Origin: Enterobacteriaceae bacterium
Lineage (GTDB): Bacteria; Pseudomonadota; Gammaproteobacteria; Enterobacterales; Enterobacteriaceae
Assembly (NCBI GenBank): GCA_902363335.1
Contig: CABIZV010000005.1
Coordinates: 62,001 to 126,000 of the forward strand
Length of the DNA stretch: 64,000 nt
Reading direction: 5' to 3'
Shown here: one piece after another, positions 45,479 through 54,375 of the stretch
Layout of the letters: each line of letters opens with the position of its first letter
Position numbering within the stretch: the stretch's first letter is position 1
Translations under genes and position numbers: made by a program
The notes under the pieces: model-generated
The model's input: the letters and a program-made list of their open reading frames with translations, nothing else
Told to the model about the DNA's origin: nothing
Databases searched by the model: none

Positions 45479-47539
45479 TTAGTCAGGCTGTTCAAGTGAT
45501 TTGATATAATCGTAGATCGCCTGTTGCGCGCGAACCTTACGTCGGTTGCCGCGTGGAACATAGCGATTACTCAGTTCTTTATCAACATAACGGGCTTTTA
45601 CCGTGTCGCTGAATAGAATCTCGATGATATCGAGGATCCGTTGTTTCAGGCGCGGGTCCAGCAGGGGGGCTGCGACTTCAATACGGTAGTCGATATTACG
45701 GGTCATCCAATCCGCGGAGGAGAGATAGACGCGTTTATCGCCGGCGTTATCAAAAATATAGATCCTGTCGTGCTCAAGGAAACGGTCAACGATGCTGATC
45801 ACACGAATATTATCGCTGATCCCCGGTAACTCTGGAATCAGGGAGCACATGCCACGGATCAGCAGATTAACCTGAACGCCGGAACCGGATGCCGCATACA
45901 GGCGGTCAACCAGCCCCTTATCCACCAGGTTATTAAGTTTGAGCGTAATTCCTGACGATAAGCCATTCTGTGCGTTAGCAATTTCCTGGTCGATCATTTT
46001 GTAAAGCAGGCGACGCGAGTTCTGCGGCGACACCAGCAAATAGTCGAAAGTGACCGGACGGTATGGGTTTTCGATAAAGTTAAACACCCGGCGCACTTCG
46101 TTAGTGATGCGAGCGTCGGCGGTCAGCAGCGAATAGTCGGTATAAATACGCGCGGTTTTCTCGTTAAAGTTACCGGTACCGATATGCGCATAGCGCACAA
46201 CTTCCTCGCCTTCTTTACGCGAAATGAGGAACAGCTTGGCGTGAATTTTCAAGCCCGGCGCCGAGAAGATTACGTGTACGCCCGCTTCAGTAAGGCGTTT
46301 CGCCCAGTGAATGTTCGCCGCTTCGTCAAACCGGGCCTGTAGCTCAACCACTACCGTCACTTTTTTGCCGTTGTGCGCAGCATGGATCATGGCATCAATA
46401 ATGCGTGAGTCTTTTGCGACACGATAAATATTGATTTTGATCGCCAGCACGCTCGGGTCAAACGACGCCTGTCGCAGCAGTTCGAGCACATGCTCAAAGG
46501 TGTGATACGGATAATAGAGCAGCACGTCTCGTTCGCGAATAGCATCAAAGCCGTTGCGGAATTTATCAAACCAGACGTGGCGTAACCGTGGCATAGGCTT
46601 ATTAACCAGATTGGCTTTGCCGACATTCGGGAAACCAATAAAGTCTTTAAAATTGTGGTAGCGGCCGCCCGGAACGATGGAATCATAACGCGAGATATTG
46701 AGCTTCTTACGCAGCATCTCGACCATGGCATCCGGCATATCACGCTGATAAACGAAACGCACAGGTTCGGCGGTCAGGCGCTGCTTGAGGCTTGAAGACA
46801 TCAGCTCCATCAGGCTCGATTCCATCTCGTGTACCAGATCGTACTCGGCATCACGCGTCATTTTCATCGAGTAGGCGTTTAGCGCATCGTAATCGAAGAA
46901 GCCTTTGAAGATATCATCCAGGCAGTAGCGCAAAATGTTATCCAGCAGGATCATGGGTTTGCGACGGCGTGGGGTCTCCGGCGGCAGATTGACGAAGCGC
47001 GGTACTTTATCTGATGGGATCTCCAGCAGCGCGTAGTTAAACTCATCGCCGCGAATAATTTCCACCGCCAGATAGGTGTAGTCATCTTTCAGGAACTGCA
47101 CCAAATCGGTTTCCCGGTTTAGCAGAATCGGGGTGATGTGCTGGCGCAGATAATGTTTAAAGTAATGACGCAGCCAGCTTTGTTGGTTCACCGAAAGCTG
47201 ACGTTCGTTTATCAGGAAGATTTGGTTACGTGCCATCTCCAGCAGCAGCTCGTTGTACAAGCCATCAAACTCCTGATCGGCTTTCAGCACCCGCGCCTGA
47301 ATCCGGCTCAGCAGGTGACGAGAATGCGTGGTCACGCCTTGTTCTTCGCTGATGATGATACGGCGCTTTAACTCTGCGAAGCGGACCTTATAGAACTCAT
47401 CAAGGTTGTTGGAGTAAATACCCAAAAAACGCATACGCTCAATCAGCGGATTGCTTTTATCTGCCGCTTCCTGAAGGACGCGCTCGTTGAAGGACAACCA
47501 GCTCAGCTCTTTTTCGATGTACAGTTTTTCCTGACCCAT
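45479..47539 (-). CDS. ppk: Polyphosphate kinase
   Basis: Ppk1 polymerises ATP gamma phosphates into inorganic polyphosphate at the inner membrane. The 686-residue protein has the N, head, and two phospholipase-D-like catalytic domains. The phospho-accepting histidine is near residue 433 in LKIHAKLF and the second active-site histidine near 590 in LEHDRIYIF. YAHIGTGNFNEKTAR follows the first. It heads the ppk-ppx operon. Confidence 0.97.
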   Translation of the reverse strand: MGQEKLYIEKELSWLSFNERVLQEAADKSNPLIERMRFLGIYSNNLDEFYKVRFAELKRRIIISEEQGVTTHSRHLLSRIQARVLKADQEFDGLYNELLLEMARNQIFLINERQLSVNQQSWLRHYFKHYLRQHITPILLNRETDLVQFLKDDYTYLAVEIIRGDEFNYALLEIPSDKVPRFVNLPPETPRRRKPMILLDNILRYCLDDIFKGFFDYDALNAYSMKMTRDAEYDLVHEMESSLMELMSSSLKQRLTAEPVRFVYQRDMPDAMVEMLRKKLNISRYDSIVPGGRYHNFKDFIGFPNVGKANLVNKPMPRLRHVWFDKFRNGFDAIRERDVLLYYPYHTFEHVLELLRQASFDPSVLAIKINIYRVAKDSRIIDAMIHAAHNGKKVTVVVELQARFDEAANIHWAKRLTEAGVHVIFSAPGLKIHAKLFLISRKEGEEVVRYAHIGTGNFNEKTARIYTDYSLLTADARITNEVRRVFNFIENPYRPVTFDYLLVSPQNSRRLLYKMIDQEIANAQNGLSSGITLKLNNLVDKGLVDRLYAASGSGVQVNLLIRGMCSLIPELPGISDNIRVISIVDRFLEHDRIYIFDNAGDKRVYLSSADWMTRNIDYRIEVAAPLLDPRLKQRILDIIEILFSDTVKARYVDKELSNRYVPRGNRRKVRAQQAIYDYIKSLEQPD

Positions 47540-47740
47540 TACTACTTACACTCCGGTTTGTTCACGGGACGCGGCAAAGACGTCTTACCGTTATATTGCT
47601 AGCTTTGCCGGGCTATGTCCAACTGTGTCAGCTAAGTATGACAGTTATCCTGGTTTGGATAAGAAAATATTCGCTATTCTTTTTGATATCTAAGTCTTTT
47701 TCACTATTTTTACGCAGCCAGTCGGGCTCTTGCTGGCATA
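47540..47740. other. ppk upstream region, possible Pho-box-like inverted repeat
   Basis: This gap between ppk and the purMN terminator holds the ppk promoter. On the minus strand at about 47623-47644 lies CTGTCATACTTAGCTGACACAG, an inverted TGTCA...TGACA arrangement whose first half equals one PhoB half-site. The second half-site is poor, so PhoB control is only a possibility. Confidence 0.35.
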
Positions 47741-47767
47741 AAAAAAAGAGGGCCATGAAGGCCCTCT
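47741..47767 (-). terminator. Rho-independent terminator of purMN
   Basis: AGAGGGCC (47747-47754) and GGCCCTCT (47760-47767) form an 8-base-pair stem with a five-base loop. On the minus strand it is followed by seven T residues (A tract at 47741-47747). It closes the purMN operon. Confidence 0.85.
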
Positions 47768-47790
47768 ATGAAGAATTTGCGAGTCGTGAT

Positions 47791-48432
47791 TCACTCTTCC
47801 GCCGCATAGCCCGCAGGCGGCAGCTTAGCGCCGTCAATCCAGGCATGATTATCCTGCATTTTCAGGCGACCATCGAGGAACCAGCCGACGACCAGCGGAT
47901 AGATAGCGTGTTCTTGTACCTGCACGCGAGCGGTGATTTCTTCTTCGTCGTCACCGTCAAAAACCGGCACTTTAGCCTGTAAGATAACGGGCCCACCGTC
48001 TAATTCCTCGGTGACGAAATGCACAGAAGTGCCGTGCTCTGCATCGCCGTTTTCCAGCGCTTGACGATGGGTATGCAGGCCCGGATATTTCGGCAGCAGG
48101 GAAGGGTGGATATTCAGCAGTCGCCCCTGATAGTGGGCGACGAAATCGGCACTCAGAATGCGCATATAGCCTGCCAGCACGACGACATCAGGTGCATAGG
48201 CATCAATTTCTTGCATCAATTCGCGATCAAACGCTTCCCGGCTGGCAAACTGACTGGCGGCCAACGCATGCGCAGGGATCCCCGCATCGCGTGCGCGAAC
48301 AAGGCCGAATGCCTCGGCCTTATTACTGAAAACCGCTCGAATGGTGCCATTAATTCTTTTCTGCTCACAGGCATCAATAATGGCCTGTAAGTTGCTGCCG
48401 TTACCGGAAATTAGCACCACGATGTTTTTCAT
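47791..48432 (-). CDS. purN: Phosphoribosylglycinamide formyltransferase (GAR transformylase)
   Basis: PurN formylates GAR with 10-formyl-tetrahydrofolate, the third step of purine synthesis. The 213-residue protein has the N-terminal GNGSNLQAI phosphate loop and the catalytic stretch NIHPSLLPKYPGLHTHRQAL. GTSVHFVTEELDGG follows, with the conserved Asp near 144. Its ATG directly abuts the purM stop, so translation is probably coupled. Confidence 0.97.
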   Translation of the reverse strand: MKNIVVLISGNGSNLQAIIDACEQKRINGTIRAVFSNKAEAFGLVRARDAGIPAHALAASQFASREAFDRELMQEIDAYAPDVVVLAGYMRILSADFVAHYQGRLLNIHPSLLPKYPGLHTHRQALENGDAEHGTSVHFVTEELDGGPVILQAKVPVFDGDDEEEITARVQVQEHAIYPLVVGWFLDGRLKMQDNHAWIDGAKLPPAGYAAEE

Positions 48433-49470
48433 TTATTTGATGACCACACGCTGTTCGGAATCAGAGGCTTTGATATAGCCGATTTTCCACGCGTTTTCAC
48501 CTTTTTCGTTCATCAGCGCAATCGCCTTATCGGCCTCATCAGCTGCCAGAGCAATGACCATGCCGACGCCGCAGTTGAAGGTACGATACATCTCATGCTG
48601 ACTGACGTTACCGGCATCCTGCAACCAGTTGAATACCGCCGGCCACTGCCAGGAGGATTCATCAATGACGGCCTGAGTGTTGTCCGGCAGTACGCGCGGG
48701 ATATTTTCCCAGAAACCGCCGCCGGTCAGGTGCGCAATGGCGTGAACGTCAACGCTTTCGATCAGTTCCAGAATGGATTTCACATAGATGCGGGTCGGAG
48801 CCAGCAGGTGGTCGGCAAGCGTTTTGCCTTCAAGCTGCGTGGTGTCCGGGTTGCAGCCGCTAACTTCGACAATTTTACGCACCAGCGAATAGCCGTTGGA
48901 GTGCGGGCCGCTTGAGCCGAGCGCGATAAGCACGTCGCCGTCGGTCACTTTACTGCCGTCGATGATTTCTGATTTCTCAACGACGCCGACGCAGAAACCG
49001 GCCACGTCGTAATCTTCACCGTGATACATGCCCGGCATTTCAGCCGTTTCACCGCCGACCAGCGCACAGCCTGATTGCAGACACCCTTCGGCTATACCGC
49101 TGATAACGCTTGCGGCGGTGTCGACGTCCAGTTTGCCGGTTGCGTAATAGTCGAGGAAGAACAGAGGCTCAGCGCCCTGAACCACCAAATCGTTCACGCA
49201 CATCGCCACCAGGTCGATACCGATGGTGTCGTGACGTTTTAAATCCATCGCTAAACGTAATTTCGTGCCCACACCGTCAGTGCCAGAAACCAGCACCGGT
49301 TCACGATATTTTTGCGGCAGTGCGCACAATGCGCCAAACCCCCCTAATCCACCCATCACTTCAGGACGGCGAGTTTTCTTCACCACCCCTTTGATACGGT
49401 CAACCAGAGCGTTTCCTGCGTCAATATCAACACCGGCATCTTTGTAGCTGAGAGAGGTTTTGTCGGTCAC
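48433..49470 (-). CDS. purM: Phosphoribosylformylglycinamidine cyclo-ligase (AIR synthetase)
   Basis: PurM closes the imidazole ring of AIR using ATP. The 345-residue protein shows the family's SYKDAGVDIDAGN opening and GTDGVGTKLRLA. GIDLVAMCVNDL and the ATP-site region GGETAEMPGMY follow. It is the first gene of the purMN operon, has a PurR operator upstream, and is divergent from the inserted bglK operon. Confidence 0.98.
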   Translation of the reverse strand: MTDKTSLSYKDAGVDIDAGNALVDRIKGVVKKTRRPEVMGGLGGFGALCALPQKYREPVLVSGTDGVGTKLRLAMDLKRHDTIGIDLVAMCVNDLVVQGAEPLFFLDYYATGKLDVDTAASVISGIAEGCLQSGCALVGGETAEMPGMYHGEDYDVAGFCVGVVEKSEIIDGSKVTDGDVLIALGSSGPHSNGYSLVRKIVEVSGCNPDTTQLEGKTLADHLLAPTRIYVKSILELIESVDVHAIAHLTGGGFWENIPRVLPDNTQAVIDESSWQWPAVFNWLQDAGNVSQHEMYRTFNCGVGMVIALAADEADKAIALMNEKGENAWKIGYIKASDSEQRVVIK

Positions 49471-49526
49471 TGCAAGTCTCCACGCGTTTGCGATAGCAAG
49501 AAAAATCGGCGCAATTCTACCAGTCC

Positions 49527-49542
49527 AGGCAAACGTTTGCGA
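49527..49542 (-). promoter_or_regulatory. PurR operator of purMN
   Basis: Read on the minus strand this is TCGCAAACGTTTGCCT, an almost ideal PurR site with a perfect GCAAACGTTTGC core palindrome, 57-72 bases upstream of the purM start. PurR with hypoxanthine or guanine represses purMN in E. coli. Confidence 0.92.
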
Positions 49543-49566
49543 GACTATTCTACATCCAATTTTTAA

Positions 49567-49604
49567 GACCGATTTTTTGCCGCTTCTCAGTCCTTAAATC
49601 GGTC
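49567..49604. repeat. Inverted repeat in the purM-bglK spacer
   Basis: GACCGATTT (49567-49575) and AAATCGGTC (49596-49604) are perfect 9-base arms 20 bases apart. It may be an operator or a transcript-end hairpin inside the divergent promoter region; no T tract settles it. Confidence 0.55.
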
Positions 49605-49627
49605 AAATATGATACTGCTCACGAAAA

Positions 49628-49698
49628 TGAAACCGGGTACACCCTTGTCCTTGCATCCGCCCCGCTGAATCCACATCATGCTACTGAAACCGGTTTCT
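49628..49698 (+). promoter_or_regulatory. Two LacI-family-type operators upstream of bglK
   Basis: TGAAACCGGTTTCT (49685-49698) contains a perfect 12-base palindrome GAAACCGGTTTC with the central CG typical of LacI/GalR operators. It is like the site I recall for AscG. A degenerate copy TGAAACCGGGTACA (49628-49641) lies 57 bases upstream. A TTGCAT -35-like box (49651-49656) lies between them, with a weak CATCAT-type -10. The arrangement suggests repression by looping or promoter occlusion. No LacI-family gene is in the window. Confidence 0.6.
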
Positions 49699-49755
49699 GT
49701 TTTCGTGGCAGAGGCCCAATGAACGAGACAAAAACGGCCATAAGGGACAAAAGGG

Positions 49756-50637
49756 ATGAAGATTGCGGCCTTTGATATTGGCGGAACGGCGCTAAAAATG
49801 GGCGTCGTCACCGCCAGTGGCGAAATACTGAAGAAAGCAAAGCAGCCCATCAGCGACAGTGACGGCGAGCAAATTCTTGCGGCAATCGAATCATGGATAA
49901 CCGCGAACCCAGAGTGCACGGGGGTGGCAATCAGCGCGCCGGGCTATGTGAATCCTCACACCGGCTTTATCGAAATGGGCGGCGCGATTCGTCGTTTCGA
50001 CAACTTTGCGATTAAAGCGTGGCTTGAATCGCGTTGTGGCCTGCCGGTTGCCATCGAAAACGATGCCAACTGCGTACTGCTGGCCGAGCGCTGGCAGGGG
50101 AAAGGGATCAACCTGTCCGATTTTCTGGTCCTGACCATCGGTACCGGCATTGGCGGAGCCATTTTCTGCAACAACCAGCTGGTGCATGGCGCGCGTTTTC
50201 GCGCCGGTGAGTTCGGCTATATGCTCACTTCCCGCCCCGGCACCCGCGATGTGCGCCGTTACACCATGAATGAAAAAAATTGCACCCTGCGGGTACTCCG
50301 TCATCGTTACGCTCAGCATCTGGGTAAAGCGTTTGAGGAGGTCACCGGCGAAGAGATTTTTGACCGCTTCGACGCTGGAGACGTTGTCTGTCAGCGGCTG
50401 GTTGAAGAGTTTTTCAACGGTCTGGGCACCGGGCTGTATAACCTGGTCAATCTGTTTGATCCACAAACCATTCTTATTGGCGGCGGCATTGTTGAGCGCC
50501 CCGGCTTTCTGGCGCTAATGCGCCAGCATTTGGCCTGGTTCGGCATCGCCGATTATATCGATACGGTCAGCCACGGCAACGATGCCGGGCTGATTGGCGC
50601 AGTTTACCATTTCAATCAGCAGTACTCGCAGCGATAA
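49756..50637 (+). CDS. bglK: Beta-glucoside kinase, ROK family
   Basis: The 293-residue protein is a ROK-family sugar kinase closely resembling Klebsiella BglK, which uses ATP to phosphorylate the 6-OH of the non-reducing glucose of cellobiose and other beta-glucosides. Visible motifs are the phosphate loop FDIGGTALKMGVV, the catalytic region AIENDANCVLLAERW, TIGTGIGGAIF and the Gly-rich IGGGIVERPGF. Unlike many ROK proteins it lacks the Cys-rich zinc motif. It sits 24 bases before a GH1 phospho-beta-glucosidase, so kinase and hydrolase act in sequence on unphosphorylated beta-glucosides. This pair is inserted between purM and upp, which adjoin in E. coli as I remember it. Confidence 0.88.
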   Translation: MKIAAFDIGGTALKMGVVTASGEILKKAKQPISDSDGEQILAAIESWITANPECTGVAISAPGYVNPHTGFIEMGGAIRRFDNFAIKAWLESRCGLPVAIENDANCVLLAERWQGKGINLSDFLVLTIGTGIGGAIFCNNQLVHGARFRAGEFGYMLTSRPGTRDVRRYTMNEKNCTLRVLRHRYAQHLGKAFEEVTGEEIFDRFDAGDVVCQRLVEEFFNGLGTGLYNLVNLFDPQTILIGGGIVERPGFLALMRQHLAWFGIADYIDTVSHGNDAGLIGAVYHFNQQYSQR

Positions 50638-50661
50638 CTAACTGATTAACGAGGAAAAGAT

Positions 50662-52092
50662 ATGACTGGATTTAAAGCTGGATTTCTCTGGGGCGGCGCG
50701 GTAGCAGCACATCAACTCGAAGGCGGTTGGCAGGAGGGTGGGAAGGGCGTCAGCGTGGCGGATGTAATGACCGCTGGCGCGCATGGTGTTCCGCGTGAAA
50801 TTACCGACGGCGTATTGCCTGGGAAAAACTACCCGAACCATGAAGCCATCGATTTCTACCATCGTTACAAAGACGATCTGAAGCTGTTTGCTGAGATGGG
50901 CTATAAATGCTTCCGCACCTCGATTGCCTGGACGCGTATTTTCCCCAACGGTGATGAGCTAACCCCGAATGAAGCCGGGCTGCAATTCTATGACGATCTG
51001 TTCGACGAGTGTCTGAGGCTGGGAATTGAGCCGGTTATTACGCTGTCTCATTTCGAAATGCCTTATCATCTGGTTACCGAATATGGCGGCTGGCGTAACC
51101 GCAAGCTGATTGATTTCTTTGTGCGTTTCGCTGAAGTGGTATTTACCCGCTATCAGCACAAAGTGAAGTACTGGATGACGTTTAACGAGATTAACAACCA
51201 GGCTAACTTCCACGAAGATTTCGCGCCGTTTACCAACTCGGGGCTCAAGTATCAGCCGGGTGAAGACCGTGAACCGGTGATGTACCAGGCCGCGCACTAC
51301 GAGCTGGTGGCGAGCGCTCTGGCGGTGAAAATCGGCCATCAAATCAACCCGGAATTGCAGATTGGCTGCATGATCGCCATGTGCCCGATTTATCCTCTGA
51401 GCTGCGCGCCAAACGATATGATGATGGCAATGAATGCGATGCATCGTCGTTACTGGTTCACGGATGTTCATGTGCGCGGCAAATATCCGCAGCATCTGCT
51501 GAACTACTTCGAACGCCGTGGCTTCGAGCTTGATATCACTGAAGAAGATCGTCAGGCGCTGGCCGAGGGTTGCGTCGATTATATCGGTTTTAGCTACTAC
51601 ATGTCGTTTGCCACGAAAGCTACGCCGGACAACCCGCAGCTCGATTATGATGAAACCACCAGCCTCGTCTCCAATCCGTATGTCGAGAAATCTGATTGGG
51701 GATGGCAGATTGACCCTGTTGGCCTGCGCTATTCCCTGAACTGGTTCTATGACCATTATCAGCTGCCGCTGTTTATCGTTGAAAACGGTTTTGGCGCGAT
51801 TGATGTGCAGGAAAGCGACGGTACGGTGAACGATCAGTACCGTATCGATTATCTTGCGGCGCACATTGCTGAAATGAAAAAAGCGGTAGTAGAAGACGGT
51901 GTCGATCTGATGGGCTACACCCCATGGGGCTGTATTGACCTGGTGTCTGCCGGTACCGGCGAGATGAAAAAACGCTACGGCTTTATTTACGTTGATAAAG
52001 ACAACGAAGGCAACGGTACGCTCGCTCGCAGCCGCAAAAAATCTTTTGCCTGGTATCAAAAGGTGATTGCGACCAACGGAAGTGAACTGTAA
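50662..52092 (+). CDS. 6-phospho-beta-glucosidase, GH1 family
   Basis: The 476-residue enzyme hydrolyses 6-phospho-beta-glucosides to glucose 6-phosphate and an aglycone or glucose. The acid/base is Glu176 in TFNEINNQ and the nucleophile Glu374 in FIVENGFG. The C-terminal SRKKSFAWYQ carries the Ser/Lys typical of phospho-glucosidases. It is closest by eye to E. coli BglA along its whole length. It forms an operon with bglK: the kinase product is the substrate of this enzyme. AGGAAAAG lies before the ATG, and a strong terminator follows. Confidence 0.92.
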   Translation: MTGFKAGFLWGGAVAAHQLEGGWQEGGKGVSVADVMTAGAHGVPREITDGVLPGKNYPNHEAIDFYHRYKDDLKLFAEMGYKCFRTSIAWTRIFPNGDELTPNEAGLQFYDDLFDECLRLGIEPVITLSHFEMPYHLVTEYGGWRNRKLIDFFVRFAEVVFTRYQHKVKYWMTFNEINNQANFHEDFAPFTNSGLKYQPGEDREPVMYQAAHYELVASALAVKIGHQINPELQIGCMIAMCPIYPLSCAPNDMMMAMNAMHRRYWFTDVHVRGKYPQHLLNYFERRGFELDITEEDRQALAEGCVDYIGFSYYMSFATKATPDNPQLDYDETTSLVSNPYVEKSDWGWQIDPVGLRYSLNWFYDHYQLPLFIVENGFGAIDVQESDGTVNDQYRIDYLAAHIAEMKKAVVEDGVDLMGYTPWGCIDLVSAGTGEMKKRYGFIYVDKDNEGNGTLARSRKKSFAWYQKVIATNGSEL

Positions 52093-52105
52093 CTCGCTGA
52101 ATAGT

Positions 52106-52140
52106 TAAAATAAAACCCCGCTTGTCGGGGTTTTATTTTA
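52106..52140. terminator. Strong terminator after the bglK operon
   Basis: A perfect 15-base-pair stem (TAAAATAAAACCCCG at 52106-52120 and its complement at 52126-52140) has a five-base loop. A and T tracts are part of the arms, so it is a near-ideal intrinsic terminator. Confidence 0.9.
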
Positions 52141-52228
52141 TCCTGACTTATACTGATTGCAGTGCCGTTCACCGCTTTGCTTGATCCTGGTCAATCAACA
52201 TGGGTATGGCGCAGCCGAAAAAAAGCGG

Positions 52229-52250
52229 TATAATCCGGCGATTTTTTTTG
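52229..52250 (+). promoter_or_regulatory. upp promoter with T-tract for UTP-sensitive reiterative transcription
   Basis: A perfect -10 box TATAAT (52229-52234) is followed six to seven bases later by GATTTTTTTTG (52240-52250). In E. coli the same initially transcribed sequence lets RNA polymerase slip and add extra U residues when UTP is high, which lowers upp-uraA expression. The -35 box is weak. The regulatory idea is from published E. coli work; the T tract is seen directly. Confidence 0.82.
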
Positions 52251-52278
52251 TGGCTGCCCCATTCAAAGGAGAAAGAGA

Positions 52279-52905
52279 ATGAAGATTGTGGAAGTTAAGC
52301 ACCCACTCGTCAAACACAAGCTGGGCCTGATGCGCGAAAACGACATCAGCACCAAACGCTTCCGTGAACTCGCCTCCGAAGTTGGCAGCTTGCTGACGTA
52401 TGAAGCCACCGCCGATCTGGAAACCGAAAAAGTCACTATCGAAGGCTGGAACGGCCCGGTAGAAATCGACCAGATCAAAGGCAAGAAAATTACCGTTGTG
52501 CCAATCCTGCGTGCGGGCCTGGGCATGATGGACGGCGTGCTGGAAAACGTGCCAAGCGCGCGTATCAGCGTCGTCGGTATGTACCGTGACGAAGAAACCT
52601 TTGAGCCGGTACCGTACTTCCAGAAACTGGTTTCCAACATTGATGAGCGCATGGCGCTTATCGTCGACCCGATGCTGGCTACCGGCGGCTCCGTTATCGC
52701 AACCGTCGACCTGCTGAAAAAAGCGGGCTGCACCAGCATTAAGGTACTGGTTCTGGTGGCGGCACCGGAAGGTATCGCGGCGCTGGAAAAAGCGCACCCT
52801 GACATTGAGCTGTACACGGCGTCAATTGACCAGGGCTTGAACGAGCACGGATACATTATTCCGGGCCTCGGCGATGCTGGCGATAAGATTTTTGGTACCA
52901 AGTAA
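52279..52905 (+). CDS. upp: Uracil phosphoribosyltransferase
   Basis: Upp salvages uracil by joining it to PRPP to give UMP. The 208-residue protein equals the E. coli length. The PRPP-binding loop is VDPMLATGGSV, and the uracil-binding end is HGYIIPGLGDAGDKIFGTK. An AGGAGAAAGAGA-type ribosome site precedes the ATG. A terminator hairpin separates it from uraA, the uracil importer of the same operon. Confidence 0.98.
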   Translation: MKIVEVKHPLVKHKLGLMRENDISTKRFRELASEVGSLLTYEATADLETEKVTIEGWNGPVEIDQIKGKKITVVPILRAGLGMMDGVLENVPSARISVVGMYRDEETFEPVPYFQKLVSNIDERMALIVDPMLATGGSVIATVDLLKKAGCTSIKVLVLVAAPEGIAALEKAHPDIELYTASIDQGLNEHGYIIPGLGDAGDKIFGTK

Positions 52906-52921
52906 ACGAAAAAATAAAAAG

Positions 52922-52950
52922 AGCCGACTTTGAGAAGTCGGCTTTTTTTT
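52922..52950 (+). terminator. Terminator/attenuator between upp and uraA
   Basis: AGCCGACTT (52922-52930) and AAGTCGGCT (52935-52943) form a stem with a TGAG loop and an eight-T tract. It looks like a full terminator, so uraA expression needs read-through or a second promoter. Confidence 0.85.
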
Positions 52951-52990
52951 GAATAAAAACTGGGCTAACAACACCATAGAGGAAAACACC

Positions 52991-54280
52991 ATGACGCGCC
53001 GTGCCATTGGGGTCAGTGAAAGACCGCCGCTTTTACAGACTATCCCGCTTAGCTTGCAGCATTTATTCGCCATGTTTGGCGCAACCGTGCTGGTACCGGT
53101 TCTGTTCCATATTAACCCGGCAACCGTTCTGCTGTTTAACGGCTTGGGAACGCTGCTTTACCTCTTTATCTGTAAAGGTAAAATCCCCGCTTATCTGGGC
53201 TCAAGCTTTGCTTTTATCTCCCCGGTTCTGCTGCTGCTGCCGTTAGGCTATGAAGTAGCGCTGGGCGGTTTTATTATGTGCGGCGTGCTGTTCTGCCTGG
53301 TTTCTTTTATTGTGAAGAAAGCGGGTACCGGCTGGCTTGACGTGATGTTCCCACCGGCGGCAATGGGCGCAATCGTTGCCGTTATTGGTCTGGAACTGGC
53401 GGGCGTGGCGGCGAATATGGCCGGTCTGCTGCCACCTGACGGTCAGTCTGCGGATACCAAGACCATCATCATTTCGCTGGTTACGCTGGGCGTTACCGTC
53501 TTCGGTTCCGTACTGTTCCGCGGCTTCCTGGCTATTATCCCGATTCTTATTGGTGTGCTGGTAGGCTATGCGCTTTCCTTCGTGATGGGCGTTGTTGATA
53601 CCTCGCCAATTGCCGAGGCGCACTGGTTTGCCCTGCCAACCTTCTACACGCCGCGTTTTGAATGGTTTGCTATCTTCACCATCCTGCCTGCGGCGCTGGT
53701 GGTGATTGCCGAGCACGTGGGTCACCTGGTGGTGACGGCCAACATTGTGAAGAAAGATTTGATTCGCGACCCGGGCCTGCATCGTTCAATGTTTGCCAAC
53801 GGTCTTTCTACCGTGATTTCCGGGTTCTTTGGTTCAACGCCAAACACCACCTACGGTGAAAACATCGGCGTCATGGCGATTACCCGCGTGTACAGCACCT
53901 GGGTAATCGGCGGGGCGGCGATTATCGCGATCCTGCTGTCTTGCGTCGGCAAGCTGGCGGCGGCGATCCAGATCATCCCACTGCCGGTAATGGGCGGCGT
54001 TTCTCTGCTGCTGTACGGCGTCATTGGCGCATCCGGTATTCGCGTGCTGATCGAATCGAAAGTGGATTACAGCAAAGCGCAAAACCTGATCCTGACTTCC
54101 GTTATCCTGATTATCGGCGTGAGCGGCGCGAAAGTGCACATTGGTGCTGCTGAACTTAAAGGGATGGCATTAGCGACGATCGTCGGTATCTGTTTGTCTC
54201 TGGTGTTTAAACTGATAAGCGTGCTGCGCCCGGAAGAGGACGTTCTGGACGCTGAAGAAAGCGATCAAACTTCCCATTGA
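52991..54280 (+). CDS. uraA: Uracil:proton symporter UraA
   Basis: UraA is an NCS2 nucleobase transporter of the inner membrane. The 429-residue protein has about 14 membrane helices; the signature SSFAFISPVLL and the second half's FFGSTPNTTYGENIG line the substrate site. The ATG at 52991 gives exactly the E. coli start MTRRAIGVSERPP; an upstream in-frame start at 52949 overlaps the terminator tail and is rejected. A GC hairpin (54288-54310, nine-base arms) follows the stop. Confidence 0.96.
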   Translation: MTRRAIGVSERPPLLQTIPLSLQHLFAMFGATVLVPVLFHINPATVLLFNGLGTLLYLFICKGKIPAYLGSSFAFISPVLLLLPLGYEVALGGFIMCGVLFCLVSFIVKKAGTGWLDVMFPPAAMGAIVAVIGLELAGVAANMAGLLPPDGQSADTKTIIISLVTLGVTVFGSVLFRGFLAIIPILIGVLVGYALSFVMGVVDTSPIAEAHWFALPTFYTPRFEWFAIFTILPAALVVIAEHVGHLVVTANIVKKDLIRDPGLHRSMFANGLSTVISGFFGSTPNTTYGENIGVMAITRVYSTWVIGGAAIIAILLSCVGKLAAAIQIIPLPVMGGVSLLLYGVIGASGIRVLIESKVDYSKAQNLILTSVILIIGVSGAKVHIGAAELKGMALATIVGICLSLVFKLISVLRPEEDVLDAEESDQTSH

Positions 54281-54287
54281 TCCTCTC

Positions 54288-54310
54288 ACCGGGCGGGATC
54301 GCCGCCCGGT
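54288..54310 (+). terminator. Hairpin after uraA
   Basis: ACCGGGCGG (54288-54296) and CCGCCCGGT (54302-54310) form a perfect nine-base-pair stem with a five-base loop. The following sequence is pyrimidine-rich but has no T run, so termination may be partial. Confidence 0.55.
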
Positions 54311-54375
54311 TCTCTCCTCGCTAATTTCTGTGGTAAACTCTTTTCGATTTTTCGTAAGCCCATGTTGAGGTCTCT

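Noticed and set aside
50959..52059. 366-residue antisense frame opposite the phospho-beta-glucosidase
   Set aside because: It is a codon-bias shadow of a clear GH1 gene with intact catalytic residues and shows no family motif.
52949..52990. Extended uraA start at 52949
   Set aside because: It falls at the T tract of the upp terminator; the ATG at 52991 has a ribosome site and matches the E. coli N terminus.
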